A stretch of 64,000 nt of DNA from CAWIHS01 sp963836005 (GTDB lineage Bacteria > Pseudomonadota > Gammaproteobacteria > GRL18), in assembly GCA_963836005.1 (NCBI GenBank), contig CAWIHS010000005.1, forward strand, positions 310,001-374,000, in the 5' to 3' direction. The translations under genes were made by a program, and so were the position numbers. The notes beneath the pieces were generated by a model. That model was not told where the DNA came from. It made no database searches and saw only the letters and a list, made by a program, of their open reading frames with translations. Within the stretch, counting starts at the first letter, position 1; every line of letters begins with the position of its first letter. This document shows positions 1-10,008 of this stretch, piece after piece.

Positions 1-2288
1 TTCGTCTGAATGGCTTTGACGGCATTAAACTATCCATACAAAAGCAGCCCCAGGCTAATACAGTCGCAGTCGCGGATGCGGTCACCCGGCGTATAGCAAA
101 GCTTAAGACCGATCGGCTGATCCCACCGGATATTAAAATTACTGCCGTAGATGATCAGGCCGTGTTTATACGCCATGCGCTAAAAAACGCTTCACTGGCT
201 GCTCTATCCGGTGCCTTTCTGGCCATGCTGGTGGTTTATTTCTTTCTCGGTGATCTGCGTCGTACCCTGATTATAGGCACGGCCATTCCACTGGCAATTT
301 TTATCACCTTCATTATGATGGACATCAGCGGCTTAAGTCTGAATATTATGACGCTGGGCGGTCTGGCATTGGGTATCGGTATGCTGGTTGACAGTTCCAT
401 TGTGATGCTGGAAAACATTTCCCGCCATCAGCAAACCAGCAACAAACAGACATCCCTGCATGGCCACTCAACACAGGAGGATGAGCTTAACCAGTTGGCG
501 GCATTAGATGCCGCGAATGAAGTGAACAGCGCTATTGTTGCCTCTACAACGACCAATCTGGCTGCAGTATTACCTTTTCTGTTTATCGGCGGACTGGCCG
601 GGCTGCTATTCAGGGAGTTGATCATTACCATCTCGGCAGCGATGATTGCCGCTGTTGTGGTGGCACTTACAGTCGTACCCAGCCTTGCTGCAAAACTCAA
701 ACATACCACACTACGTCAACCGGGGAGTGTATTTATCCGCATAGCAGATGCTTATGAACGGCTGGTTCGTTTTGTGATTAATCACTGGTGGGTTCCCTTT
801 TTAATCCTGCTGCCTGCACTGTACTATAGCAGTCAGTATATTGTTCAGGGCAAGCAGATTTTTCTGCCGCAAATTGATGAAGGCAGAATTTTTCTGCGCG
901 TCACCGGGGAACCGGGCATGCGTCTCGATGAAATGGATGACGTGGTCAACAGCATTGAAACCCTGTTACTTAAAAACCCGGACGTTGCAACCGTGTTCAG
1001 TACCATCGGCGGTTCAATATTCGGCCGTTCACAACGGGAAAGCAGCAATACCAGTTCATTAAAAATACAGCTGCTCCCGGTCACGCAACGCACGCTGACA
1101 TCAGAGCAATGGATAAGCAGTATTAAACCGCAAATCAACCAGCTGAATTTACCCGGCATCACCACCCGGCTTTCGGTTCGTGGTGTGCGAGGAGTAAGGT
1201 TGGGGAAAAGCGATGAAAAAATCAGTCTCCGGGTACAGGGAGAAAACCTGCAGATCCTTAACCAGACAGGTCAGTCTCTGGTGGAACAACTCCAGGATAT
1301 CGATGGCATTCGTAACCTTCAGCAAACCTATGAAGAAACACTTAAGGAACTTACGCTGAAAATAAAGCGCAGCCGCGCCGCTGATCTCGGAATTAGTGCT
1401 GCAGATATAGGCTATGCGCTGCAGATAGCGCTGGGCGGAAAGGTTATTTCAGATTACATTGAAGGTGATAGAAAGTACGATATTCGAATGCGCATACCGC
1501 GGATTGAAATACCATCCAATGATGAACTTAATCATATTCTGATCAAACACCACAATGATCAGGCCATCTATTTGAATGATGTTGCTGAATTGAAGTTTGC
1601 CTCTGCCCCCTCCACTATTGAACGGGATAATCAACAGCGCATTGTCGAAGTCACTGCCTCGCTGGTGAATGACGACGACTTCTCTGTAGTGATGCAGCAA
1701 ATCGAAGCACGTCTGATTGATTTTCAGCTGCCTGATGGCTATACCCTTTATGATGGAGGCGATAGCAAGGCACTCAAAGAAGGGCGGAATATGAGTCTTA
1801 TTCTTTTTACGCTGGCAATTTTTCTGGTATTCGTCGTTATGGCCGTCCAATACGAGTCACTCATGAATCCCCTGGTCATTTTGTTGGGGATCCCTTTTAT
1901 GCTGATCGGAGTTTCTGCCGGCCTGTCCTATAATGACCTGCCGATATCCATGCCGGTCTGGCTGGGAATGATCATGTTAGCCGGCATTGTGGTCAATAAT
2001 GCCATTGTTCTGGTAGAACAGATAGAGATTGAGCGCCGCGCCGGACTAGTATCGAGTCTGGCGGTCAGTAAGGCGGCACGTTTACGCCTGCGCCCCATCT
2101 TAATGACGACCATCACCACGGTAGTCGGTATGCTGCCGCTGGCGTTGGGATTTGGAGAAGGCGCTGAAATGCTGCAGCCCCTGGCCGTCGTCATTGTCTG
2201 GGGACTTAGTTTTTCTATGCTGGTCAGTCTGCTAGTCATTCCGGTCTTTTACCATCTTACTCACCCGGATAAGTCCCTGATTAAATAG
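1..2288 (+). CDS. RND-family efflux permease, 5' end outside window
   Basis: Inner-membrane pump subunit of the AcrB/CzcA superfamily, which exports solutes by proton antiport in a tripartite complex. The reading frame is open from base 3, so the first codons lie outside the window; about 761 residues are seen, roughly the C-terminal three quarters of a ~1000-aa protein. Visible marks are the TM4 segment GMLVDSSIVMLENI, where AcrB has two adjacent Asp and here only one is kept, a periplasmic porter domain in the middle, and the C-terminal helices with GMIMLAGIVVNNAIVLVEQI and RLRPILMTTITTVVGMLPLA. An internal GTG at 162 could be mistaken for the start, but homologous sequence continues upstream of it. 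Substrate cannot be told. Nothing downstream appears co-transcribed. Confidence 0.9.
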   Translation, partial: RLNGFDGIKLSIQKQPQANTVAVADAVTRRIAKLKTDRLIPPDIKITAVDDQAVFIRHALKNASLAALSGAFLAMLVVYFFLGDLRRTLIIGTAIPLAIFITFIMMDISGLSLNIMTLGGLALGIGMLVDSSIVMLENISRHQQTSNKQTSLHGHSTQEDELNQLAALDAANEVNSAIVASTTTNLAAVLPFLFIGGLAGLLFRELIITISAAMIAAVVVALTVVPSLAAKLKHTTLRQPGSVFIRIADAYERLVRFVINHWWVPFLILLPALYYSSQYIVQGKQIFLPQIDEGRIFLRVTGEPGMRLDEMDDVVNSIETLLLKNPDVATVFSTIGGSIFGRSQRESSNTSSLKIQLLPVTQRTLTSEQWISSIKPQINQLNLPGITTRLSVRGVRGVRLGKSDEKISLRVQGENLQILNQTGQSLVEQLQDIDGIRNLQQTYEETLKELTLKIKRSRAADLGISAADIGYALQIALGGKVISDYIEGDRKYDIRMRIPRIEIPSNDELNHILIKHHNDQAIYLNDVAELKFASAPSTIERDNQQRIVEVTASLVNDDDFSVVMQQIEARLIDFQLPDGYTLYDGGDSKALKEGRNMSLILFTLAIFLVFVVMAVQYESLMNPLVILLGIPFMLIGVSAGLSYNDLPISMPVWLGMIMLAGIVVNNAIVLVEQIEIERRAGLVSSLAVSKAARLRLRPILMTTITTVVGMLPLALGFGEGAEMLQPLAVVIVWGLSFSMLVSLLVIPVFYHLTHPDKSLIK

Positions 2289-2443
2289 TCATATCGAGAC
2301 AGATATACTCGAAATCATTGGAAATGCAGGGAAGCCGTCAAGTTCTGAAGCCCATGAGTGTATGAATAATACATGATTGGGCTGAAGGGCGCTGACAATG
2401 AACCTGCATTTTCAAGGATAATGAGTAAAGAGGAACCATTTCT

Positions 2444-2666
2444 GTAACTATTTAGCGTATTTAAGATTCTGTATAAGTGGTTGCTGTCAGGTGTTTGTGG
2501 AAGAAATGTATGTGGCAAGGATGCCACATCCAAGCCTACGATGTACAGGGAAGTACAAGTGTCGTGTGAGGCAGGATGCCGGGAACGACCCTGGACGTAT
2601 TTACGGCGCTTTCTGGAATAAATACCTGACAGTAACCACGATCTTTAAAATACGCTGAACAGTTAC
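2444..2666. mobile_element. IS66-type miniature inverted-repeat element, copy A
   Basis: A 223-bp element without a coding gene. It begins GTAACTATTTAGCGTATTTA and ends with the imperfect reverse complement (AAAATACGCTGAACAGTTAC). The flanks CCATTTCT and CTATTTCT form an 8-bp target duplication with one mismatch. The interior, read on the minus strand, shares long stretches with copy B near 49128-49231. GTAA-starting ends and an 8-bp duplication are hallmarks of the IS66 family; mobilisation by such a transposase is inference, as none is encoded here. Together with 2289-2443, where nothing was recognised, it fills the gap between the permease and the LysR gene. Confidence 0.8.
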
Positions 2667-2792
2667 CTATTTCTTTGAATTATCACTCTGTTTACTTTTT
2701 TCGACGATTTGGATTGAGCAGATGTTTTGGAATTATCTTTCTGCGCGGATTTCTTTGCTGCAGTGGATTTTTTGGACTTATCAGACTGCTTA
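2667..2792 (-). other. Lys/Ser-rich open stretch after the LysR stop, +1 frame
   Basis: Downstream of the LysR stop, the +1 frame stays open for about 42 codons and encodes a low-complexity tail rich in Lys, Ser and Gln (for example KSKKSTAAKKSAQ and KTSAQSKSSKKVN). It closes at the TAA supplied by the GTAAC end of miniature element A. No start codon with a ribosome site is evident inside it. It may be a former C-terminal tail of the regulator put out of frame by an indel, or an accident of A-rich sequence. Confidence 0.3.
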
Positions 2793-3716
2793 TTATCTTT
2801 GATGCTTAAAGAAATCCCGATCCATGATCTCGATAAAGCATTTCGCCTGTGGTGAGAGAAATTTTCCTTTTCGCAGCACCAGTCCATAACTACGTTTTGG
2901 AAAATACCTGTCGAGTGATTTCCTGACTATCTGTTCTGTACCATCCAGGCACACGTCAGTCACTATGGAAATACCCATTCCCAATTCGACGTATTTTTTT
3001 ATAATTTCCCAGCCGCCAGCTTCCAAAGCCACATGAAAAGACAAATTTTGTTGCTTGAACGCTAAATCGACCACCCGCCATGTGCTCAGGTGATGCGGAG
3101 GCAGAATAAGACCATAAGGGCTGATATCGGCCAGGGTTATATTTTCCTTGCCGGCCAGGGGATGTCCCCGTGGAGTAATTAATACCGGATTATAGGAAAA
3201 TATCGGCTGATAGATAATATCATCCGCTACATCCAGCATGGAGCCAACGGCAAAATCCGCCTCATCCGATCTGAGCAATGCCATTCCATCACGTCCAGTG
3301 ACATTTAACAGTTTCAGATGTATCTGTGGATAGTTCTTATTAAAGCGCTGAACAAACTCGGGAAGGATATACAGTATGGTCGATTCACCTGCAGCAATAT
3401 TCAAATTACCTGATTCCAGCCGCCCCAGATTTGCAGCAAAAGTTTCATGCAGTTTGTCCACACCATCTACTAATGAACTGGATAACTCGTAGAGCAATTT
3501 ACCCTCGGGGGTTAACTGAATTTTAGGACCACGCCTTTCAAACAGAGTGATGCCAAGCTCTCGTTCGAGTGCCTGGATCTGTAATGTAACCGTTGGCTGA
3601 CTTAAAAATAACTGCTCAGCCGCCTCACTGACACTGCCGGTACGACTAGCATGACAAAAAGCCCGCAGCTGTTTCAGACGGTTTTGCTTGTAATACATTG
3701 ATGGCGTTTTAGTCAT
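2793..3716 (-). CDS. LysR-family transcriptional regulator (CysB/CbbR-like)
   Basis: A 307-aa LysR-type regulator. The N-terminal winged helix-turn-helix spans about residues 10-70 (LKQLRAFCHASRTGSVSEAA, then LFLSQPTVTLQIQALERELG), followed by a type-2 periplasmic-binding-protein-like effector domain (about 95-300) with GNLNIAAGESTILYILPEFV and a CysB-like GWEIIKKYVELGMGISIV segment. The ATG at 3716 is used; Met-7 is an alternative. It is transcribed divergently from rnfB, the usual LysR arrangement, and a near-palindrome lies between them (3747-3800). It therefore probably controls the rnf/pyruvate oxidoreductase block and itself; the effector is unknown. The position is typical of regulators of carbon or sulfur assimilation, but sequence reading does not separate CysB-like from CbbR-like function. 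Confidence 0.85.
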   Translation of the reverse strand: MTKTPSMYYKQNRLKQLRAFCHASRTGSVSEAAEQLFLSQPTVTLQIQALERELGITLFERRGPKIQLTPEGKLLYELSSSLVDGVDKLHETFAANLGRLESGNLNIAAGESTILYILPEFVQRFNKNYPQIHLKLLNVTGRDGMALLRSDEADFAVGSMLDVADDIIYQPIFSYNPVLITPRGHPLAGKENITLADISPYGLILPPHHLSTWRVVDLAFKQQNLSFHVALEAGGWEIIKKYVELGMGISIVTDVCLDGTEQIVRKSLDRYFPKRSYGLVLRKGKFLSPQAKCFIEIMDRDFFKHQR

Positions 3717-3746
3717 GCAAGTCTTAACCTGTTTTAGATTTTATTC

Positions 3747-3800
3747 TAGTATTAATTACTTCAATACTCAAGATTGAAATAATTAAGATGACTAATACTA
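3747..3800. promoter_or_regulatory. near-palindrome, candidate LysR operator
   Basis: In the 264-bp divergent gap between the LysR gene and rnfB, TAGTATTAATTACTTCAAT (3747-3765) is mirrored by ATTGAAATAATTAAG...CTAATACTA (3773-3800), in two blocks with a small offset. LysR regulators bind such interrupted dyads next to their own gene. The role is inferred from position and symmetry. Confidence 0.5.
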
Positions 3801-3980
3801 TAAACTTTTGTAGGGTATATAAGTATATTCATACATAAGATTACTTAAAATGGGTGCTTATACATCACGATTTTTTGAGGTCTGGATTAATGAGTGTCCA
3901 TCCGTTAGTGATCAGCGCTAATAAGCCCCAGGGATTATTTATGACTGGTCAGCAGGAAAAAGTCGTATTTGAGGTGAGCC

Positions 3981-4886
3981 ATGGAATTTACCACAGATTC
4001 AGTAAACCAGTTAATAGTGGCAGCTTTTTTTATGGCCAGCCTGGGGGTGGTGCTTGCCACAGCCCTATCCATCGCCAATCGCCGCCTGTATGTCTATGAA
4101 GATCCAAGAATAGATGAAGTTGAAGAGCTTCTTCCTCATGCCAATTGTGGTGCTTGCGGCACACCCGGCTGCCGTCCATTCGCCGAGGCTCTGGTAGCCA
4201 AAGAAATCGATCCCGGGCTTTGCACTGTCAATGCGACTGAAATGAATCAGGCCATTGCAGACTTTCTGGGGGTAGAAATCAACCCGCATGAAAAAGAGGT
4301 TGCCCGCCTGGCCTGTGCCGGCGGCAGCCACGTTGCCCATACCCGTGCTCATTATAAAGGTCTGAAAACCTGCAATGCAGCAGCGCTGGTTTCTGGCGGC
4401 GGCAAAGGCTGCAGTTGGGCCTGTCTGGGTCTGGAAGATTGCGCAAACGTGTGTGACTTTGATGCCATCTCATTTAACAAGTTCAGTTTACCCATCGTTG
4501 ATGAAGAGCGTTGTACAGCCTGTGGCGATTGTGTCACTGAATGCCCCAAAAACCTGTTTTCACTGCAGCCGATCAGTAACCGATTATGGATCGCCTGCAA
4601 CAATAGAGACAATATGGATGAGAGTGAAGCGCACTGTGATGTCGCCTGTAATGCGTGCGGCCGTTGTGTCAATGATTCACCTGAAGGGCTGATCACTATC
4701 AGGAATAATCTGGCTAGCATAGATTATGCAAAAAATAGACTGGCTTCCAGGTTTGCTATTGAACGATGTCCCACCGGCGCCATAGTGTGGAAGGATTACA
4801 ACAGCGAATCACTGCGAGGCAGTGACTCCAGAAAGATTATTCGTAAAGAACCCATTATGAGGATCGACCCCCAGCCCAGAGCCTGA
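3981..4886 (+). CDS. rnfB: Rnf complex electron-transfer subunit RnfB
   Basis: Iron-sulfur subunit of the membrane Rnf complex, which couples ferredoxin:NAD+ electron transfer to ion transport. It has one N-terminal membrane helix (about residues 9-30), then a domain with clustered Cys (ANCGACGTPGC, about 54-64, with a later Cys) and a 2[4Fe-4S] ferredoxin-like part containing CTACGDCVTECPKNLF. A further Cys cluster, CDVACNACGRC, precedes the end; with 301 aa it is longer than the ~190-aa RnfB of E. coli and resembles the longer anaerobe type. A GAGGTGAGCC ribosome site precedes the ATG. It is separated from rnfCDGEA by the oxidoreductase gene, an unusual split that suggests the two enzymes act together. 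Confidence 0.92.
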   Translation: MEFTTDSVNQLIVAAFFMASLGVVLATALSIANRRLYVYEDPRIDEVEELLPHANCGACGTPGCRPFAEALVAKEIDPGLCTVNATEMNQAIADFLGVEINPHEKEVARLACAGGSHVAHTRAHYKGLKTCNAAALVSGGGKGCSWACLGLEDCANVCDFDAISFNKFSLPIVDEERCTACGDCVTECPKNLFSLQPISNRLWIACNNRDNMDESEAHCDVACNACGRCVNDSPEGLITIRNNLASIDYAKNRLASRFAIERCPTGAIVWKDYNSESLRGSDSRKIIRKEPIMRIDPQPRA

Positions 4887-5034
4887 TAATGTCTGCACCA
4901 TAGTCATCGCTGGAACATAGCTGCTTCGAGTCAGCAGAGTCGAGCCCGTAACCTTTATAGCATAGATAGAAATTAACAATTGAAAATAGCATAACCCGGC
5001 ACCCAAAAGCCGCCTGAAAGAATCTGAGGAGCGC

Positions 5035-8000
5035 ATGATGTTTGATAAAATTCGCAGAAACTTTACGCATAAAAGTGAAATAAATTTTCCATACCCCGGA
5101 AAACGTATGGCAATGGACGGCAATGGTGCAGTCATCATGTGCGAACGAGAAGCTTCGGATGCCGCGGGTGCATATCCGATTACACCATCAACTCAGATGG
5201 GTGAATACTGGGCTGAGGAAGTAGGCAAGGGCCACATCAATATTTCTGACAGACCGCTTATATTTCTTGAACCGGAAAGCGAACATGCTGCTGCAGCCGT
5301 TACCGCAGGTTTATCCATGACTGGTCTTCGTGCAGTTAATTTCTCTTCTGCTCAGGGTGTCGCATTTATGCATGAATCACTCTATGCAGCCGCAGGTAAA
5401 AGACTTCCTTATGTTTTAAATATGGGCTGTCGTGCGATTACTAAAGCCAGTCTAAATGTTCATGCAGGACACGACGATTATCACTGTGTAGATGATACCG
5501 GTTTCATTCAGGTGATGGCCAAAGATGCTCAGGAAGCAGCTGACTTAAATTTGATCACAAGAAAGCTGGCAGAATTATCTCTTACACCGGCGATTGTTGC
5601 ACAGGACGGTTTTCTCACCACCCATCTCATAGAATCTCTTCAGGTCCCGGAACGAGATCTCATCAAAGAATTTCTGGGTCATCCTGATGACATGATCGAT
5701 TGCCCTACTCCTGCGCAAAAAATACTTTATGGCGAAAAACGCCGGCGTATTCCTATGTCCTGGGATGTAGATAACCCGGTTACAACGGGCAGCGTGCAGA
5801 ACCAGGATGCTTATATGCAAACAGTGGCAGCGCAGCGTCCCTATTTTTATGATCATATCGAAGCTCTCGCCGCACAGGTCATGAATGAATACTACGAATT
5901 AACCGGCAGAAGTTATGAGCGGATTGGCTGCTATAAAACCGATGATGCAGATTATGTGATCATCGCCCAGGGCAGTGTTGTGGTTCAGGCTGAAGCTGTC
6001 GCCGATTATATGCGTAAAACCCGTCACTTGAAGGTAGGTGTATTGAACATGCGCTTTTACCGACCCTTTCCCGGTGATTTGCTGGGCACTATTTTGCAAG
6101 GGAAAAAAGCGGTTGCAGTGATAGAACGGACCGACCAGCCGCTGGCGGAAGATTTACCGCTCTGCAGGGAGATACGTGCGGCTTTAAGTAAATGTGCAGA
6201 CAACAATGTGACAGCAGGTGAATCTAAACCCTATCCTGATTATGCGACCTTCAGCAGAATTGAAGACAGGCCAAGAATATTTTCCGGAGCATTTGGACTC
6301 GGCAGCCGTGATCTGCAGCCAGAAGCATTGATCGGGGTGATTGAAAATATGCTGCCGGAAGGACAAAAACGGCCTTTTTTCTATCTTTCTATTGATTTTA
6401 TACATAGTAAAGCTGACTCCCCCAAGCAGGAGATTTATCAACAGCGATTACTGGAGGCCTATCCCAGGCTTGCAGAGTTATCTATAAAAGGCAGTGAAAA
6501 TCCAAATCTGATGCCCGCAGGATCCATTACCCTGCGCATGCACTCGGTCGGAGGCTGGGGAGCCATTACCACGGGTAAAAATCTCTCCATGACACTGTTT
6601 GATCTACTGGGTTATCACATAAAAGCGAATCCCAAATACGGTTCAGAGAAAAAGGGACAGCCAACAACCTATTACCTGTCAGCTGCACCCGAACCCATTA
6701 AAGTCAACTGTGAATATCATTATGTCGATATTGTTTTGTCGCCCGACCCAAATGTATTTGAGCATTCAAACCCCCTGTTTGGATTAAAGAAAGGCGGTAC
6801 TCTGTTAATCCAGAGTAATCTGGATTCGGCCGAAAAGGTATGGAATTCGTTACCTTTAAAAGCCCGCAAGAGCATCGTGGAAAATGATATTCGGATTTAC
6901 TATGTGGATGGTTTCAAAATTGCGCGTGAAGAAGCCGGCAATCCCGATTTACAATATCGTATGCAGGGCGCGGCATTTCAGGGAGCTTTTTTTATCGCCT
7001 CACCGCTCATGGAAACGGCCGGTCTGAATAAAAATGATTTGTTCAGAGCCATTGAAGATCAACTGCAGTCAAAATTCGGCAACAAGGGAAAAGCCATCGT
7101 TGAAGATAACTTACGTGTCGTCAGACGTGGTTTTGAAGAGACTGTAGAGATCATAGATAAAATCATCGAAGAAAAGCCTTCAACCATTGTCCGTAAAGTT
7201 GTCAATTTACCGGCATTGCTGAAAAAACAAAAACAGGCTGATGCCGAATTATCCGATATCCATCGATTCTGGGAACAATCAGGCAGCCTGTACCTTGCCG
7301 GACAGGGCGATAATAATATTGCCGATCCCTTTCAGGCACTTAGCCAGATCCCCGCAGCCACGGGTGTCTTTCGTGATATGACCCAGATCCGTTTCGAGCA
7401 TCCTGTCTGGAATGCACAACATTGTACCGCCTGTGGTGATTGTTATACCGTTTGTCCTGACAGTGCTATCCCAGGTTTGGTGAATAGTATTAGTGAAATA
7501 TTCGATACAGTTGTAAGACGAATTGAAACGGCCGGGCGGCCTACACAATTTTTACGTCGAGCATTGCGTGACGTGGAGAAAAAATTACGCCGTTTAATTG
7601 AACCTTATGCCGATAAGGCTGATGTCAATCAATTACTTGATCAAGCTGTATTAGAAACCCTGAGTGATTCAGAACTGCAAGAACAGGAGCTGCAAAAACT
7701 GGAAAAAGAATTTGGCTGGTTTATGCACACACTGCATGAATTCAAGTTCTCCGCAACAAAACCGTATTACACCAACAGGGAAAAGAAAGTTAAAAACAGC
7801 GGTGGTTTATTTTCCATTACCGTCAATCCCTATACCTGTAAAGGCTGCATGCTGTGTATTGATGTGTGCGAAGATGATGCCCTGAGTATTGAAACACAAA
7901 CTCCACAAAGCATTGCCCAACTTCGCAGTGAGTGGAACTTCTGGCAGGACTTGCCGACCACATCAGAAGCCTATAGCCGTATCGATGATATCGACGAAGG

Positions 8001-10008
8001 TATTGGCGCATTAGAAACGCTGCTGCTGGATAAACGTAATTATGCTTCAATGGTGTGTGGCGATGGTGCCTGCCTGGGCTGTGGAGAGAAAACATCTATT
8101 CATCTGTTTACTGCAACCGTTACCGCGCTCATGCAGCCCAGAGTGAAAAAACATTTAGCGCATATAGAGCAGTTAATTCAGGATCTGGATAAGCATATTC
8201 GCCTCAAGCTGGCAGAAAATATTGATCTGAATAACACTGAGGCTGTACATCATGTGCTGGAAGAAAATCATGACAGAGATATCACCCTGACCAGGTTCAC
8301 CAGCAAGCTGGAAGAAGAAAACACGGTTGATCCACTGGATTCAGAATGGCTGGAGTGGGCTACAGATCTGCTCAACAGTTTGAAGCAATTACAGTGGAAA
8401 TATACCACGGGTATTACCAAAACCGGTCGTTCTGAGATGGGCTTTATTAATGCAACCGGTTGCACTTCAGTCTGGGGTTCAACGTTCCCGTACAATCCCT
8501 ATCCTTTTCCCTGGTCCAGCAATTTATTCCAGGATTCCCCGTCTATGGCCATGGGTCTGTTCGAAGGACATATGGCCAAGATGGCAGAGGGATTTAAAGT
8601 CATTCGAATGACTGAGAAGGAATTATCCGGGGGATATAATGCCCACAAAGACAAAGAATTTTTTACCCATTTCAATTGGCAGGACTTCTCTGATGAGGAA
8701 TATCTGTTAAGCCCTCCGGTTGTTTCTGTTGGCGGTGATGGCGCTATGTATGATATTGGCTTCCAGAATCTGTCCCGCATGATGATGTCTGGTGTGCCGA
8801 TTAAAGTAATGGTGCTGGACACTCAGGTTTATTCCAATACCGGAGGCCAGGCCTGTACCTCTGGTTTTGTCAGCCAGATTTCTGATATGGCTCCGTTCAA
8901 TAAGCAATGGAAAGGCAAAGAAGAAATCCGTAAAGAGATCAGCCTGATAGCGGCAGCTCATCGTACCTCTTATGTGCTGCAGAGTTCACCTTCACATACC
9001 AGCCATCTGTTAGAAGGTTATATAGAAGGACTCAATAGCCGACGCCCTGCTGTTTTTAACATCTATGCAGTATGTCCGCCTGAACATGGGGTTGCCGATG
9101 ACAGCGCCGACCGGCAAAGTAAACTGGCCGTCGAATCACGTGCCTACCCCTTGTTCAAGTTCAATCCTGATAAAGGTAGCGCTTTTGAAGAATGTATTGA
9201 ACTGAATGGCAATCCTGCCATCAACGAGGATTGGCCGCGTTATACTTTAAACTATAAAGACAGCAATAATAAAGACGCCAAACTGGAAGTTGCATTGACT
9301 TTTGCGGACTTCGCTGCAACCGAAGGAAGATTCCGCAAACATTTTCATAACATCCCTGAATCAAAGTGGACCGATAATATGCTTCCGGTCGATGAGTTTA
9401 TTGAACTGGATCTGGATGAACAGGAAACGGCCACACCCTATATCTGGACAGTAAATAACAAACAGCAGCTGATACGTACCGGGGTGTCTAAAGAACTGGC
9501 TCTATCAGCGATTGAACGGCGTGACTTCTGGAGACAATTGAAATCATTGAGTGGTCATGAACACATCATGGATAAAGAAGAAATTATTCAACAGACACGC
9601 CGGGAAATGGCTCAAAACCTGACTAATAATCTCTTATCCATGAGCGGCGCCAGCGGTGTGGGCAGCAATGCTTCGGCAATGCACTTGCTGGATTCAGGCA
9701 ACAACTTCAAATCAGCAGCTAGCAATAGCGGTGGTGCGAGTGCAGCTGCCAGCGGCGACTATGAACCTGTGTGGGTTGAATCACCGGAGTGCACTGCCTG
9801 TGATGATTGTATAGCAATAAACTCTGATATTTTTGCCTATAATGATCAAAAACAGATCATCGTTGCCAATCCGCGAGCCGGTAGCTATAAAGATATCGTC
9901 AAAGCGGCAGAAAAATGTTCAGCCGAATGTATTCATCCCGGAACGCCGTTTAATCCCAATGAAGCCGGACTGGACAAACTGCTCAAGCGAGCAGAGAAAT
10001 ATCAATAA
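5035..10008 (+). CDS. giant pyruvate:ferredoxin oxidoreductase (pyruvate synthase)
   Basis: Thiamine-diphosphate enzyme interconverting pyruvate and acetyl-CoA + CO2 with low-potential electrons. Domains in order: PFOR domain I (AYPITPSTQMGEYWAEE near residue 46) and the CoA-contact region; the gamma-type domain (HSVGGWGAITTGKNLS, near 503); two ferredoxin motifs, CTACGDCYTVCP at 797 and CKGCMLCIDVCE at 935; the beta/TPP domain with CLGCGEK at 1013 and GGDGAMYDIGFQNL at 1233. Typical NifJ is ~1170-1190 aa; this one has 1657. The surplus is an ~120-aa helical stretch between the ferredoxin motifs, an insertion in the TPP domain (about 1030-1130), and a C-terminal extra ferredoxin-like domain starting with CTACDDC at 1586. 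Ribosome site GAGGAGCGC precedes ATG. It sits between rnfB and rnfC, pointing to direct ferredoxin coupling with Rnf. Direction in the cell (synthesis or oxidation) is not decided by sequence. Confidence 0.9.
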   Translation: MMFDKIRRNFTHKSEINFPYPGKRMAMDGNGAVIMCEREASDAAGAYPITPSTQMGEYWAEEVGKGHINISDRPLIFLEPESEHAAAAVTAGLSMTGLRAVNFSSAQGVAFMHESLYAAAGKRLPYVLNMGCRAITKASLNVHAGHDDYHCVDDTGFIQVMAKDAQEAADLNLITRKLAELSLTPAIVAQDGFLTTHLIESLQVPERDLIKEFLGHPDDMIDCPTPAQKILYGEKRRRIPMSWDVDNPVTTGSVQNQDAYMQTVAAQRPYFYDHIEALAAQVMNEYYELTGRSYERIGCYKTDDADYVIIAQGSVVVQAEAVADYMRKTRHLKVGVLNMRFYRPFPGDLLGTILQGKKAVAVIERTDQPLAEDLPLCREIRAALSKCADNNVTAGESKPYPDYATFSRIEDRPRIFSGAFGLGSRDLQPEALIGVIENMLPEGQKRPFFYLSIDFIHSKADSPKQEIYQQRLLEAYPRLAELSIKGSENPNLMPAGSITLRMHSVGGWGAITTGKNLSMTLFDLLGYHIKANPKYGSEKKGQPTTYYLSAAPEPIKVNCEYHYVDIVLSPDPNVFEHSNPLFGLKKGGTLLIQSNLDSAEKVWNSLPLKARKSIVENDIRIYYVDGFKIAREEAGNPDLQYRMQGAAFQGAFFIASPLMETAGLNKNDLFRAIEDQLQSKFGNKGKAIVEDNLRVVRRGFEETVEIIDKIIEEKPSTIVRKVVNLPALLKKQKQADAELSDIHRFWEQSGSLYLAGQGDNNIADPFQALSQIPAATGVFRDMTQIRFEHPVWNAQHCTACGDCYTVCPDSAIPGLVNSISEIFDTVVRRIETAGRPTQFLRRALRDVEKKLRRLIEPYADKADVNQLLDQAVLETLSDSELQEQELQKLEKEFGWFMHTLHEFKFSATKPYYTNREKKVKNSGGLFSITVNPYTCKGCMLCIDVCEDDALSIETQTPQSIAQLRSEWNFWQDLPTTSEAYSRIDDIDEGIGALETLLLDKRNYASMVCGDGACLGCGEKTSIHLFTATVTALMQPRVKKHLAHIEQLIQDLDKHIRLKLAENIDLNNTEAVHHVLEENHDRDITLTRFTSKLEEENTVDPLDSEWLEWATDLLNSLKQLQWKYTTGITKTGRSEMGFINATGCTSVWGSTFPYNPYPFPWSSNLFQDSPSMAMGLFEGHMAKMAEGFKVIRMTEKELSGGYNAHKDKEFFTHFNWQDFSDEEYLLSPPVVSVGGDGAMYDIGFQNLSRMMMSGVPIKVMVLDTQVYSNTGGQACTSGFVSQISDMAPFNKQWKGKEEIRKEISLIAAAHRTSYVLQSSPSHTSHLLEGYIEGLNSRRPAVFNIYAVCPPEHGVADDSADRQSKLAVESRAYPLFKFNPDKGSAFEECIELNGNPAINEDWPRYTLNYKDSNNKDAKLEVALTFADFAATEGRFRKHFHNIPESKWTDNMLPVDEFIELDLDEQETATPYIWTVNNKQQLIRTGVSKELALSAIERRDFWRQLKSLSGHEHIMDKEEIIQQTRREMAQNLTNNLLSMSGASGVGSNASAMHLLDSGNNFKSAASNSGGASAAASGDYEPVWVESPECTACDDCIAINSDIFAYNDQKQIIVANPRAGSYKDIVKAAEKCSAECIHPGTPFNPNEAGLDKLLKRAEKYQ

